A DNA stretch of 53,223 nucleotides. Origin: Scybalousia_A sp964639765. Lineage in GTDB: Bacteria > Bacteroidota > Bacteroidia > Bacteroidales > P3. The DNA lies in assembly GCA_964639765.1 (NCBI GenBank), contig CAZXEN010000013.1, forward strand, positions 1-53,223. Direction: 5' to 3'. The translations under genes were made by a program, and so were the position numbers. Below, piece by piece: positions 35,130-42,361 of the stretch. Under the pieces are notes generated by a model. That model saw only the letters and a list, made by a program, of their open reading frames with translations. It was not told the DNA's origin and did no database searches. Every line of letters starts with the position of its first letter. Within the stretch, counting starts at the first letter, position 1.

Positions 35130-37154
35130 TTAGTTGTTTGTTACCATTGAGGAAACTGTTATATTGGTAGAAGTGTTTCCAGTGTAGGTTGCTCCTGTGT
35201 AGTAACCGTTCCATTCTGTTCCGCCAGATATTGTGCCTCCTGTGTACAGTTTATATGTTCCTGTGGAAATCTCCGGAGAAGACAAAAGAAGAACCAGCCC
35301 ACTGTTGCCACCAGGACCACCACCAGGACCACCACCAGGACCATAACTTGGAGAACCCCATGGATTACCGCCAGGACCTCCTCCTTGCGTGGAAGTTATT
35401 TCAGGTATCTGGAACATAATAATACTATTGTTACTGTTATCAGTAAAGTTTATTGCCTGGTTAGCACTTACACCACTCTTTAAAACAACTCTCTGAGTGC
35501 AGACAGAAGATGTAGGAGTGGAATGTTCGCCACCTATTCCAATAAGCGTACCTCCTGTGATTTTAAATGTGTTCTGGTCGCAATCAAATCCACCTTCAGG
35601 AGAAGTCTGTCCTATTGCTATGACCAGACCTCCGCTTATTGTCATCGTGCCGTTTGCATCTATGGCATCGTTGCCTGTTGCATGTGCATAGACCTGACCT
35701 CCTGATATTTCAATATGGTTTGCTGCGTTGATAGCATCATCATAGGTATTAAGGATTATTTCTCCGCCTGAGATAAACATTGTATCCTTGCTCTCCAATC
35801 CTTCTCCACCGTCATGTTGTGTAGAAACATTGATATATCCTCCTAAAACGTAGAAATTACCCTCTGCTGTGATGGCCTTAGGCTGAGCATAGTCTGTTTC
35901 ATTTCCCCAACCATAACCTTGCACCTCTACAAAATGTTCACCGGTTGTGCTTGCATTGATTACAGGAGTTGTGTTTTCCCCTTCCATTATTGTTATTGTT
36001 CCATCAATCTTTATACACTTACCACCAGAACCAGATTGTGCAATGGTTATAGTGCCTCCATCTATAAGAAGGTTTCCGTCTGCTTTAATACAAGATGATT
36101 TATAAGAATCTGTTGCTCCTGTGCTGTCAATATATGTTGCACCATCTGAAGCAGCAGTTATATTTACAACAGGAGAACCTGTAATAGTTATATTGCCATC
36201 TGCACTCATTCCTCTACCTCCTGCATTAGATGAAGGGAGGGTTAGAGTTATAGTACCACCGCTAATAGTTATATTACTGTCTGCTCCTATTGCGCTACAA
36301 TAAGAAGGATCATATCCGCTTCCAACTTCCTCTAATACCACCGTTCCAGCAGCTGTAACGTTGATATTTCCACCTGTAATATCAACATCTATATCTGACT
36401 TAATACCTTTTCCTGCATCAGCATTGACAGTTACATTTACTGTAGGTTCTGTAAAAGTCAAAGTATTGTCGGAAGAGATACCATTCTTTTTATTTGCAAC
36501 ACAGGTAAGAGTTCCTGCACCTGTGAAAGTGGTTTCTCCTTTTGTATTGATAACCGCTTTACCATCAGAAGAAGCATTATCTGTCAGTGTATTTATTGTT
36601 CCATCTACTATATTAAATGTAGTGGTTTTGTCTTTCTTCAAACGGATTGGTATGGTAGTAAGTGAAGTAAGGTCCAATCCACCCAAGGAAATCTTGAACT
36701 TCTTGTCGGATTCCAAGTAGAAAGAACCGTCGGAAGATGTACCAGACAAATAATATTCTATGTTAGTTATGCCTGCTGTTGTAAGAATGCTTACATTTGC
36801 ACCGCTGACCGTAACCGCTATGTCCTCACTTCCCACATTATTGACCACATATGCAGTATCGCCGGCGTATGTTACATAAACAATATTGGAATATTCTGCT
36901 CCTGCTTGAGAGAATACAATACTGTCTATTGTGCTTATAGGCAATGTTACTGTATTGTCATCTTCTGTAATCAAAAGATTGGAAGTGTTGTCTGTCATTT
37001 TAAGAGTATTGATATTGGCTGCATTATTCTGATAAATAACACTCCCATTATAATACATCAACACTGTGTCTGTGGAATAACTTTCAGAGTTCTGTGCCTT
37101 TAAACCAAAAGAAATGAAAAGGCATACTGCTATCAAAATACTTATCTTTTTCAT
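35130..37154 (-). CDS. Exported beta-helix carbohydrate-binding protein (Cthe_2159/DUF4353-like)
   Basis: A 674-residue protein with a signal peptide (MKKISILIAVCLFISFGLKAQ). It has a short N-terminal module ending ISTIDSIVFSQAG, then a long right-handed beta-helix (about 120-580) made of ISGG-I-I and GNITI-G repeats with DAINA turns. This is the pattern of the polygalacturonate-binding Cthe_2159 family. A Gly/Pro-rich segment (PGGGPGGGPGG, about 610-625) precedes a short C-terminal tail. No Type IX sorting domain is evident. It overlaps the preceding small sorting-domain gene by four bases; both share the N-terminal S-IDSI-F type module. Confidence 0.82.
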   Translation of the reverse strand: MKKISILIAVCLFISFGLKAQNSESYSTDTVLMYYNGSVIYQNNAANINTLKMTDNTSNLLITEDDNTVTLPISTIDSIVFSQAGAEYSNIVYVTYAGDTAYVVNNVGSEDIAVTVSGANVSILTTAGITNIEYYLSGTSSDGSFYLESDKKFKISLGGLDLTSLTTIPIRLKKDKTTTFNIVDGTINTLTDNASSDGKAVINTKGETTFTGAGTLTCVANKKNGISSDNTLTFTEPTVNVTVNADAGKGIKSDIDVDITGGNINVTAAGTVVLEEVGSGYDPSYCSAIGADSNITISGGTITLTLPSSNAGGRGMSADGNITITGSPVVNITAASDGATYIDSTGATDSYKSSCIKADGNLLIDGGTITIAQSGSGGKCIKIDGTITIMEGENTTPVINASTTGEHFVEVQGYGWGNETDYAQPKAITAEGNFYVLGGYINVSTQHDGGEGLESKDTMFISGGEIILNTYDDAINAANHIEISGGQVYAHATGNDAIDANGTMTISGGLVIAIGQTSPEGGFDCDQNTFKITGGTLIGIGGEHSTPTSSVCTQRVVLKSGVSANQAINFTDNSNNSIIMFQIPEITSTQGGGPGGNPWGSPSYGPGGGPGGGPGGNSGLVLLLSSPEISTGTYKLYTGGTISGGTEWNGYYTGATYTGNTSTNITVSSMVTNN
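35311..35342. repeat. 12-base tandem repeat coding for a GGGP linker
   Basis: The unit CCAGGACCACCA repeats about 2.7 times inside the beta-helix gene and encodes Gly-Gly-Gly-Pro on the minus strand. Such repeats can change length by slippage without losing frame. Confidence 0.7.
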
Positions 37155-37639
37155 AGTTTTGAGAATTTAAAGGTTTTGTTACTACATTTCAACACATAGA
37201 CACCTTTTTCCAAGGAAATGATGTCTATTTTCTCATCATCTGCATATTTTCCTTCAAGTAACAGTTTGCCGTCAAGACTATATATGCTTACATTTTGCCA
37301 TGAATTGTCTCCACCTGCAGTCTTTATGTAGTCCTTTGCAGGATTTGGATAGACAAAGGCTGTTTTCTCCGCTTGCATTTCAGCAATTGAGGACACAGAC
37401 CTGAAATAAATCTTCTGTATATCCTCAAAAAAGATAATGGTTGAACTCTCCTGTTCATCAACAATATTGATTAAACCCCGTGAATCCGAAGTAGCCTCAG
37501 AGACATAAATAGCTCCGTTATCACCCAAATCAAAAGTTTGTTCTGTTAAATCAGTCTTCTGCACAACCAGAACATTCTGTGCTTCCACTCCTATGCCTAC
37601 AAAAAAGCAGAGGAGCAACATTAAAATTACTTTTTTCAT
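37151..37639 (-). CDS. Small secreted protein with Type IX sorting domain
   Basis: A 162-residue protein with a signal peptide (MKKVILMLLLCFFVGIGVEAQ) and a short beta-rich module ending FFEDIQKIYFRSV (about 75-87). A type A Por sorting domain follows: FVYPNPAKDYIKT, VSIYSLDGKLLLEG, and LEKGVYVLKCSNKTFKFSKL. There is almost nothing between module and sorting domain, so it may be a small surface subunit. Its stop overlaps the start of the beta-helix gene by four bases. Since that partner lacks a sorting domain, this protein might help bring it to the surface (inference). Confidence 0.8.
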   Translation of the reverse strand: MKKVILMLLLCFFVGIGVEAQNVLVVQKTDLTEQTFDLGDNGAIYVSEATSDSRGLINIVDEQESSTIIFFEDIQKIYFRSVSSIAEMQAEKTAFVYPNPAKDYIKTAGGDNSWQNVSIYSLDGKLLLEGKYADDEKIDIISLEKGVYVLKCSNKTFKFSKL

Positions 37640-37673
37640 TTTATTCTTGTTTTATAATTAATTATTTGACAGG

Positions 37674-37703
37674 CAAAGTTACAAAAAAAATAATTTCTCT
37701 CAA
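37674..37703 (-). promoter_or_regulatory. Promoter for the sorting-domain / beta-helix gene pair
   Basis: Minus-strand TTG (37703-37701), 19 bases, TAACTTTG (37681-37674), about 35 bases before the ATG. Confidence 0.7.
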
Positions 37704-37728
37704 CACAAAAATATTGAAAAAAATGAAG

Positions 37729-37736
37729 TATCTTTG
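37729..37736 (+). promoter_or_regulatory. -7 element for the EEP-family gene
   Basis: TATCTTTG, 30 bases before the ATG at 37766. It is divergent from the minus-strand promoter at 37674-37703; no clear -33 is seen. Confidence 0.5.
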
Positions 37737-37765
37737 CAAAACCTTAACAAAAAAGCCTTGAAGAT

Positions 37766-38677
37766 ATGAAAAAAACAACCATCCTTTTTGTTTTCACTCT
37801 TGTTTGCCTTACAATCACTGCACAAGACTTGCTTGTAGGCTCATACAACATAAGAAACAAGAATGAATATGACGTAAAACAGAACAATGACTGGAACATC
37901 AGAGTGGAGAAAATCTGCGAACTAATCAACTTTGAAAGACCTGCTGTGTTCGGAACTCAGGAAGCCTTGAACAGTCAGCTGAAAGATATGCTGGAACTTC
38001 TGGACAGATATTCCTATATAGGTGTTGGCAGAGATGACGGCAAGGAAAAAGGAGAATATTCTGCCATATTCTATGACAAAAACCAAATAGAACTTTTGGA
38101 TAAAGGCGACTTCTGGCTGGCAGAACAAACAGACCAACCACAAAAAGGCTGGGATGCTGCCTGCATTCGTATATGCACATGGGGTAAATTCAGAGACAAA
38201 AAATCAAGGCAGGAGTTTTTCTTCTTCAATCTTCACATGGATCATGTAGGAGTAGTGGCAAGAAAAGAAAGTGCAAAACTTGTTGTTGAGAAAATCAAGG
38301 AAATAGCAAAATCAAAAACCGCCATACTTACAGGAGACTTCAATGTGGATCAAAACAATGAAATCTACAGTGTATTTACCCAGAGTTCTATCCTGCAGGA
38401 CAGCTACAAGATTGCCAGATACAAGATGATACCAAACGGGACATTCAATTCCTTCAATCCTTTGTTGAAAACCAACAGCAGGATAGACCATATATTTGTT
38501 ACAAACGACTTAATCGTGGAGAATTATGCTGTTATGACAAATATGTATTGGCTTAGCAAAAACAAGAAAGAAAATCTCAAAGGCCATGATGCTCCGGATG
38601 AAATAAGTTTCAAAGAAGGTGTGATACGCACTCCTTCAGACCACTACCCTATTTTTGCACGTATCAGATGGAAATAA
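37766..38677 (+). CDS. Exported endonuclease/exonuclease/phosphatase-family protein
   Basis: A 303-residue protein with a signal peptide (MKKTTILFVFTLVCLTITAQ). The EEP catalytic motifs are present: GSYNIRNKN, GTQEA with the metal-binding Glu, NLHMDHVG, TGDFNVDQNN, RIDHIF and the final PSDHYPIFA. Exported members in Bacteroidota act on phosphodiesters or phosphate esters such as sugar phosphates or extracellular DNA. The reading frame overlaps the next gene by ten bases, so the two are translated together. Confidence 0.88.
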   Translation: MKKTTILFVFTLVCLTITAQDLLVGSYNIRNKNEYDVKQNNDWNIRVEKICELINFERPAVFGTQEALNSQLKDMLELLDRYSYIGVGRDDGKEKGEYSAIFYDKNQIELLDKGDFWLAEQTDQPQKGWDAACIRICTWGKFRDKKSRQEFFFFNLHMDHVGVVARKESAKLVVEKIKEIAKSKTAILTGDFNVDQNNEIYSVFTQSSILQDSYKIARYKMIPNGTFNSFNPLLKTNSRIDHIFVTNDLIVENYAVMTNMYWLSKNKKENLKGHDAPDEISFKEGVIRTPSDHYPIFARIRWK

Positions 38678-39687
38678 AGAAAAACATTGACAAAACATTC
38701 TTTGCCGATTGGACAAGGAAAATGCAATACATAGAATCCGAAAAAGATTTCTTTGCTTTGTGCAAAGAGGCTGTGGTTTTTCAATACCAGAACAATAAAG
38801 TCTTCAAACAATGGTGCGACCGTCTTGGCTGCGATATAGAAAGGGTGGGAAACATTGATGAAATACCTTTCTTGCCTATATCTTTCTACAAGAATTCTGA
38901 GATAACCTGCTTTGAAGACTGCGAATACGAAGACTATTTCCTTTCCTCCGGCACAAATTCCATGCAGAGAAGCAAGCATCTGGTCTATAACAAAGATTTC
39001 TATATCCAGAACACTTTCTCCTGCTTTTCACAATTCTTCTCCAATGCAGAAGATTATTGTTTTGTATGCCTTTTACCAAACTATCTGGAACAAGAACATT
39101 CCTCTCTGATTTGTATGATGGATGCTTTTGTAAAAAAAAGCAAATACAAAAACAGCGGTTTCTATGCCCACAACTTGAAAGACGTGGTTGATACACTTCT
39201 ATTTAACGAAAACAACAACATAAAGACTATTCTTTTTGGAGTAACATACGCTCTTTTGGATTTGATAGAAGCCTATCCTGAACTAAGACTAAAAAATACC
39301 GTTGTTTTTGAAACAGGGGGAATGAAAGGAAGACGAAAAGAACTTCCAAAAGCTGAATTACATGGAATATTAACCAAGAGTCTTGGTATAAAAAGCATCG
39401 CTTCTGAGTATGGAATGTGTGAACTGTTTTCTCAGGCTTACTCTCTCAAGGACGGTGTTTTCCATGTTCCAAAACAGATGCAGGTCGTAGTAAAAGAAAT
39501 CAACGACTACAAGAACACCGTCCCGTTTGGCAGACGAGGAATTTTGAATATCATAGATTTATGCAATATAGACACGTGCTGTTTCATTCAGACCCAAGAC
39601 GTGGGCAAGAAACTTTCGGACAATTCCTTTGAAATCATAGGCAGATTGGACCACTCCGACATAAGAGGCTGCAATCTTATGTACTGA
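38668..39687 (+). CDS. LuxE/PaaK-type acyl-protein synthetase-like protein
   Basis: A 339-residue cytoplasmic protein without a signal peptide. IPFLPISFYKNSEI (about 71-84), the Ser/Gly loop LSSGTNSMQRSKH (about 92-104), VFETGGMKGRRKEL (about 213-226), and SEYGMCELFSQAY (about 244-256) match the adenylate-forming LuxE family, which activates fatty acids. In Bacteroidota such genes often lie near surface-polysaccharide or lipid genes. The partner reductase (LuxC) is not in the window. It converges on the exonuclease gene with 28 bases between the stops. Confidence 0.8.
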   Translation: MEIKKNIDKTFFADWTRKMQYIESEKDFFALCKEAVVFQYQNNKVFKQWCDRLGCDIERVGNIDEIPFLPISFYKNSEITCFEDCEYEDYFLSSGTNSMQRSKHLVYNKDFYIQNTFSCFSQFFSNAEDYCFVCLLPNYLEQEHSSLICMMDAFVKKSKYKNSGFYAHNLKDVVDTLLFNENNNIKTILFGVTYALLDLIEAYPELRLKNTVVFETGGMKGRRKELPKAELHGILTKSLGIKSIASEYGMCELFSQAYSLKDGVFHVPKQMQVVVKEINDYKNTVPFGRRGILNIIDLCNIDTCCFIQTQDVGKKLSDNSFEIIGRLDHSDIRGCNLMY

Positions 39688-39715
39688 TATGCGGAATATC
39701 TTGGCAGAAACCGGG

Positions 39716-40267
39716 CTACACTTTTAAATAGCGGCGATGTGTCAGTGTTTTAAGTTCGTCAAAATCATTTACTCCCAGATATTCCACCTCCCTAAGAAAG
39801 AGTTCTGAACAGGCATTGGCGTCCGATTGGGCGTTATGATGGTTCAGACTTATGTTTTCAAGGTTGCAAAGGTAGTCCAGCGAATGTTTTGGGCTGTCTT
39901 TCCATACATCACGCGACAAAACGTATGTGCAAAGATAACGACTCCTTGGTTTTGGTAGATTATAGAACTTAAGCGTCTTTCTAAGCACATTTATATCAAA
40001 AGAAGCGTTGTGTGCAATAACCATAGTGTTGTCCAGATATGGTTTTATTTCTTTCCACAACCGAGCAAAAGTAGGCTTGTCTGCAACGTCCTCTTTATGT
40101 ATGCCATGAATACGTTGTGCATAATAATGAAAGTAAGGAAAGCATATCGGTTTTATCAGCCAATACTTAACATCCACAACCTTATTATTCTCAACCTTGC
40201 AAAGTCCCAATGAACAAGGAAAATACTTGTCAGCAGTCTCAAAATCTATGGCAGTATAAGAAAACAT
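39716..40267 (-). CDS. DEDDh 3'-5' exonuclease (DnaQ-like)
   Basis: A 183-residue protein with the exonuclease motifs AIDFETAD (Asp8, Glu10), AHNASFDINVL, and HNAQSDANAC (His and the last Asp). It resembles the stand-alone DNA polymerase III epsilon-type exonucleases that trim DNA or RNA ends. There is no extra domain (BRCT, GIY-YIG). It is a single gene with its own -7 element. Confidence 0.9.
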   Translation of the reverse strand: MFSYTAIDFETADKYFPCSLGLCKVENNKVVDVKYWLIKPICFPYFHYYAQRIHGIHKEDVADKPTFARLWKEIKPYLDNTMVIAHNASFDINVLRKTLKFYNLPKPRSRYLCTYVLSRDVWKDSPKHSLDYLCNLENISLNHHNAQSDANACSELFLREVEYLGVNDFDELKTLTHRRYLKV

Positions 40268-40297
40268 CGTATATTCAATTTGTTATTTTTGAACTTG

Positions 40298-40305
40298 CAA
40301 AGTTA
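40298..40305 (-). promoter_or_regulatory. -7 element for the exonuclease gene
   Basis: TAACTTTG on the minus strand, about 31 bases before the ATG; the -33 is not evident. Confidence 0.5.
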
Positions 40306-40365
40306 CAAAAAATATCAGAATTTGCCGTTAAGATTATAACATAGAGAAATTATTTAGTCATTATT

Positions 40366-40467
40366 TTACAAGTTGTCCAATGCTTCTTGATTTAAGGCAC
40401 CATTATCCCAAGGCTTTTGCATCTCTTTCTCAAGACGCTGAGCATAGAACATTCTAAGAACTTCCAT
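40366..40467 (-). pseudogene. Short ORF, probable C-terminal remnant of a longer gene
   Basis: A 33-codon frame (MEVLRMFYAQRLEKEMQK start, ending ALNQEALDNL) whose open frame continues upstream without an ATG for another 26 codons, until a stop inside the 17-base hairpin at 40522-40560. The sequence is helical and charged, and reads like the C-terminal part of a larger Bacteroidota protein, not a complete gene. It lies about 170 bases downstream of the DnaJ gene in the same orientation. In the gap 40268-40636 this and the hairpin are all I see. It could instead be a real micro-protein. Confidence 0.3.
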
Positions 40468-40521
40468 TAAATCATTCAATTCAGATGTATATTTTTTTGA
40501 ATATGAAAAACAAGATTTAAT

Positions 40522-40560
40522 GACTATAGCTAATTTGTTAAATACAAATTAGCTATAGTC
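40522..40560. repeat. Perfect 17-base inverted repeat downstream of the TerB-DnaJ operon
   Basis: GACTATAGCTAATTTGT (40522-40538) and ACAAATTAGCTATAGTC (40544-40560) are perfectly complementary around TAAAT. There is no T-run on either side, so it is a very stable hairpin but not a classical terminator. It may protect the 3' end of the operon mRNA or mark a recombination scar next to the ORF remnant. Confidence 0.7.
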
Positions 40561-40636
40561 CCTAAATAATCACATATTCTTAGATAAAAACCATATAGAA
40601 CCATTATGAGTCTGTCTATTTATAAAAAAAATCTCA

Positions 40637-41086
40637 CTAACTACTACATGCCCGTATCAATAAGACTATAACGGAAATGATGACTGCACCAAAAATATAT
40701 CCCTTCATTGCATCCCAAGCTGCATTGCCTGCAACGGCAGTCTCGTGTTTCAGTTCGTTCATAAACTTTCTTACGTACTCTGATGCTTCTTTGCGGGCAT
40801 TGTCTATATCATTTTCCAAATCCTCGTTATGAACTCTGTATTCAGTTTCAGCAGTTGAAGATGCTTCTTGCTTATATAGAATATATTCATCATCATAACG
40901 CTGTTTGGTTATGGGATTTTTAAGAATATTGTATGCTTCGTTTATATCCTGCATAATAGAAGTAACATCCTGATTAGGATTTTTGTCAGGATGCCACTTC
41001 ATTGCCTGTCTTTTGTATGCAAGTTTTATTTCTTCTGCACTTGCACCAAAAGAGATTTCAAGAATTTTGTAATAGTCTTTAAACAC
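40637..41086 (-). CDS. Membrane-tethered DnaJ-domain protein
   Basis: A 149-residue protein. The J domain covers residues 1-65: FKDYYKILEISFGASAEEIK, the HPD motif in KWHPDKNP, and NEAYNILKNPITKQRYDDEY. A charged helical linker follows. One C-terminal membrane helix (about 125-145, FGAVIISVIVLLI) ends in RACSS, so it is tail-anchored with the J domain in the cytoplasm, ready to recruit Hsp70 (DnaK). No ATG fits; I choose GTG at 41086, directly before FKDYYKIL and seven bases after the stop of the 58-residue gene. A TTG 14 codons upstream overlaps that gene. It is the last gene of the operon. Confidence 0.8.
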   Translation of the reverse strand: MFKDYYKILEISFGASAEEIKLAYKRQAMKWHPDKNPNQDVTSIMQDINEAYNILKNPITKQRYDDEYILYKQEASSTAETEYRVHNEDLENDIDNARKEASEYVRKFMNELKHETAVAGNAAWDAMKGYIFGAVIISVIVLLIRACSS

Positions 41087-41093
41087 AATCTGC

Positions 41094-41270
41094 CTATTCT
41101 TTTTTCCAAATAGCACGTATTCCTGCAATGGCTCCTATAAGCAGGATGGTTCCAATAAAGCCAGGAGTAGAATACCCTTCATATTCTCTTACACCTATCA
41201 ATAAGGCAAAAAGAACAATAAATACTATTACAATAACGATTGTTACTAATACTTTTGCTGATGTGTTCAT
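41094..41270 (-). CDS. 58-residue membrane protein with two helices
   Basis: A gene too short for most callers. ATG at 41270, TAG at 41096-41094. The first membrane helix runs from about residue 6 to 26 (VLVTIVIVIVFIVLFALLIG), then a short loop REYEGYSTPGF, and a second helix from about 38 to 52 (IGTILLIGAIAGI) with a basic end RAIWKKE. The 7-base gaps on both sides (to the VWA-like gene and to the DnaJ start) place it firmly in the operon. It is not homologous to anything I know and may be a subunit of the membrane complex formed by its neighbours. Confidence 0.7.
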   Translation of the reverse strand: MNTSAKVLVTIVIVIVFIVLFALLIGVREYEGYSTPGFIGTILLIGAIAGIRAIWKKE

Positions 41271-41277
41271 AATATTA

Positions 41278-42186
41278 TTAATTTAAAAATTTTTCAATGA
41301 TGGTTTTTGTGTTTGCAGGCAAGTCTGTTTTTGCAAAATCCACATGTTTTATTCCCATTTCATTACACCATTTTGCCAATAAGTCTTTCATCTTGTTAAA
41401 ATCAGAATCTTTCTTAGGATTGATTTCCAAGAACAGAACCTCCAAACCACTTAAATCTTCATTTGTTGAAATTATTTTTGTTTGGGAATCAATTGTTAAT
41501 GGAGATATTCCTGTATATTCATTATTTCCTTGTTTTCGCCATGAGTCTTTATGATACAGATAGCCATCAGTAAGGATAACCAAAATATTTCTTTTAGCAT
41601 TCTTATTTATGCATTGTACCTTCGCTTGTTTTTCAAAAAATCCCCAAATATCAGAACCGACCCAAGCTTTTTGTGCTATAGTATTAGCATATATTGTATC
41701 CAGTGCATTATGCCAAGTTGTTTTCATCCTATCAAGTTTATCCCTATTTGCAATAATAGCTTTTATTTTATCTTTTCCTTTAGCATGAACACTCATATCT
41801 ATGGACAAATCTTCTTGATATTGATTAAGCCCTGCTATAGTTAGCTGAGGATAAAAGAAAACTTTTATTCTATCTCCATTTTGGAATATTGATGTTCGTG
41901 GCAGAGATTTTTGGTTTCTATAAAACCAATCTGCGAGATAATTAATCAAAAGCGTGTCTTTGTCTATTTGTTGTGGGGTCATCAATCTATCAGATAAATC
42001 TAATAATAAGGAAATATTGTAATCACAAGTAGTTGTATTATCAGCAATAGAATTATCTTCAACTCCCTCAACTGCTTTACTGTCTCCACAATCTTTACAA
42101 TCCCTGCAAGTAACCACTAAGATTATAAGTAAAATCTCCAATGCGATAATTATACCATGCACAATTCTTGATTCTTTTTTATCCAT
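41278..42186 (-). CDS. Membrane-anchored VWA-like protein
   Basis: A 302-residue protein. The N-terminal helix (about 8-26, VHGIIIALEILLIILVV) is followed by a Cys-rich stretch (TCRDCKDCG) and an acidic linker. From residue 55 a VWA-like fold begins: CDYNISLLLDLSDR supplies a metal-site-like D-x-S-x-R (Asp63, Ser65, Arg67), TTWHNAL (156-162) sits at the MIDAS Thr position, and ILVILTDGYLY (201-211) gives the later Asp207. The canonical DxSxS is altered, so metal binding is uncertain. VWA proteins with TerB and DnaJ partners are known from Ter-type stress systems. A strong AGGAGG ribosome-binding site precedes the ATG. Confidence 0.7.
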   Translation of the reverse strand: MDKKESRIVHGIIIALEILLIILVVTCRDCKDCGDSKAVEGVEDNSIADNTTTCDYNISLLLDLSDRLMTPQQIDKDTLLINYLADWFYRNQKSLPRTSIFQNGDRIKVFFYPQLTIAGLNQYQEDLSIDMSVHAKGKDKIKAIIANRDKLDRMKTTWHNALDTIYANTIAQKAWVGSDIWGFFEKQAKVQCINKNAKRNILVILTDGYLYHKDSWRKQGNNEYTGISPLTIDSQTKIISTNEDLSGLEVLFLEINPKKDSDFNKMKDLLAKWCNEMGIKHVDFAKTDLPANTKTIIEKFLN

Positions 42187-42354
42187 TTTTATTCCTCCTT
42201 TTATTTATTTTCAATACAGTTCTCTAATACTTGCATTTCTTTATCATCTTTACATTTACAATCTCTGCAAGTAACTACTAATATTACAAGTAAAATCTCC
42301 AATGCGATAATTATACCATGCACAATTCTTGATTCTTTTTTATCCATTTTTATT
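42127..42354. repeat. Direct repeat, two 67-base identical copies 161 bases apart
   Basis: 42127-42193 and 42288-42354 are identical over 67 bases, and similarity continues for about 30 bases to the left with few changes. The unit covers the ribosome-binding region, start codon and first 20 or so codons of the VWA-like gene and its short neighbour. The absence of changes in the core suggests a recent event or gene conversion. Confidence 0.85.
42201..42347 (-). CDS. 48-residue membrane peptide, copy of the VWA-like protein's anchor
   Basis: ATG at 42347, TAA at 42203-42201. Residues 1-30 match the N-terminus of the VWA-like protein almost exactly: MDKKESRIVHGIIIALEI, one Ile-to-Val change in the helix, then VVTCRDC. 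The rest (KCKDDKEMQVLENCIENK) differs. It is therefore a tandem duplication of the membrane anchor that became a separate gene with its own ribosome site (AAAAGGAG). Both gaps to its neighbours are 14 bases. It could compete with the VWA-like protein for the same partner helix, or pair with it through the conserved Cys residues. Confidence 0.7.
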   Translation of the reverse strand: MDKKESRIVHGIIIALEILLVILVVTCRDCKCKDDKEMQVLENCIENK

Positions 42355-42361
42355 TCTCCTT

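Noticed and set aside
41087..41128. DnaJ starting at TTG 41128
   Set aside because: It would overlap the 58-residue gene by over 30 bases; the GTG at 41086 directly precedes the J-domain start.
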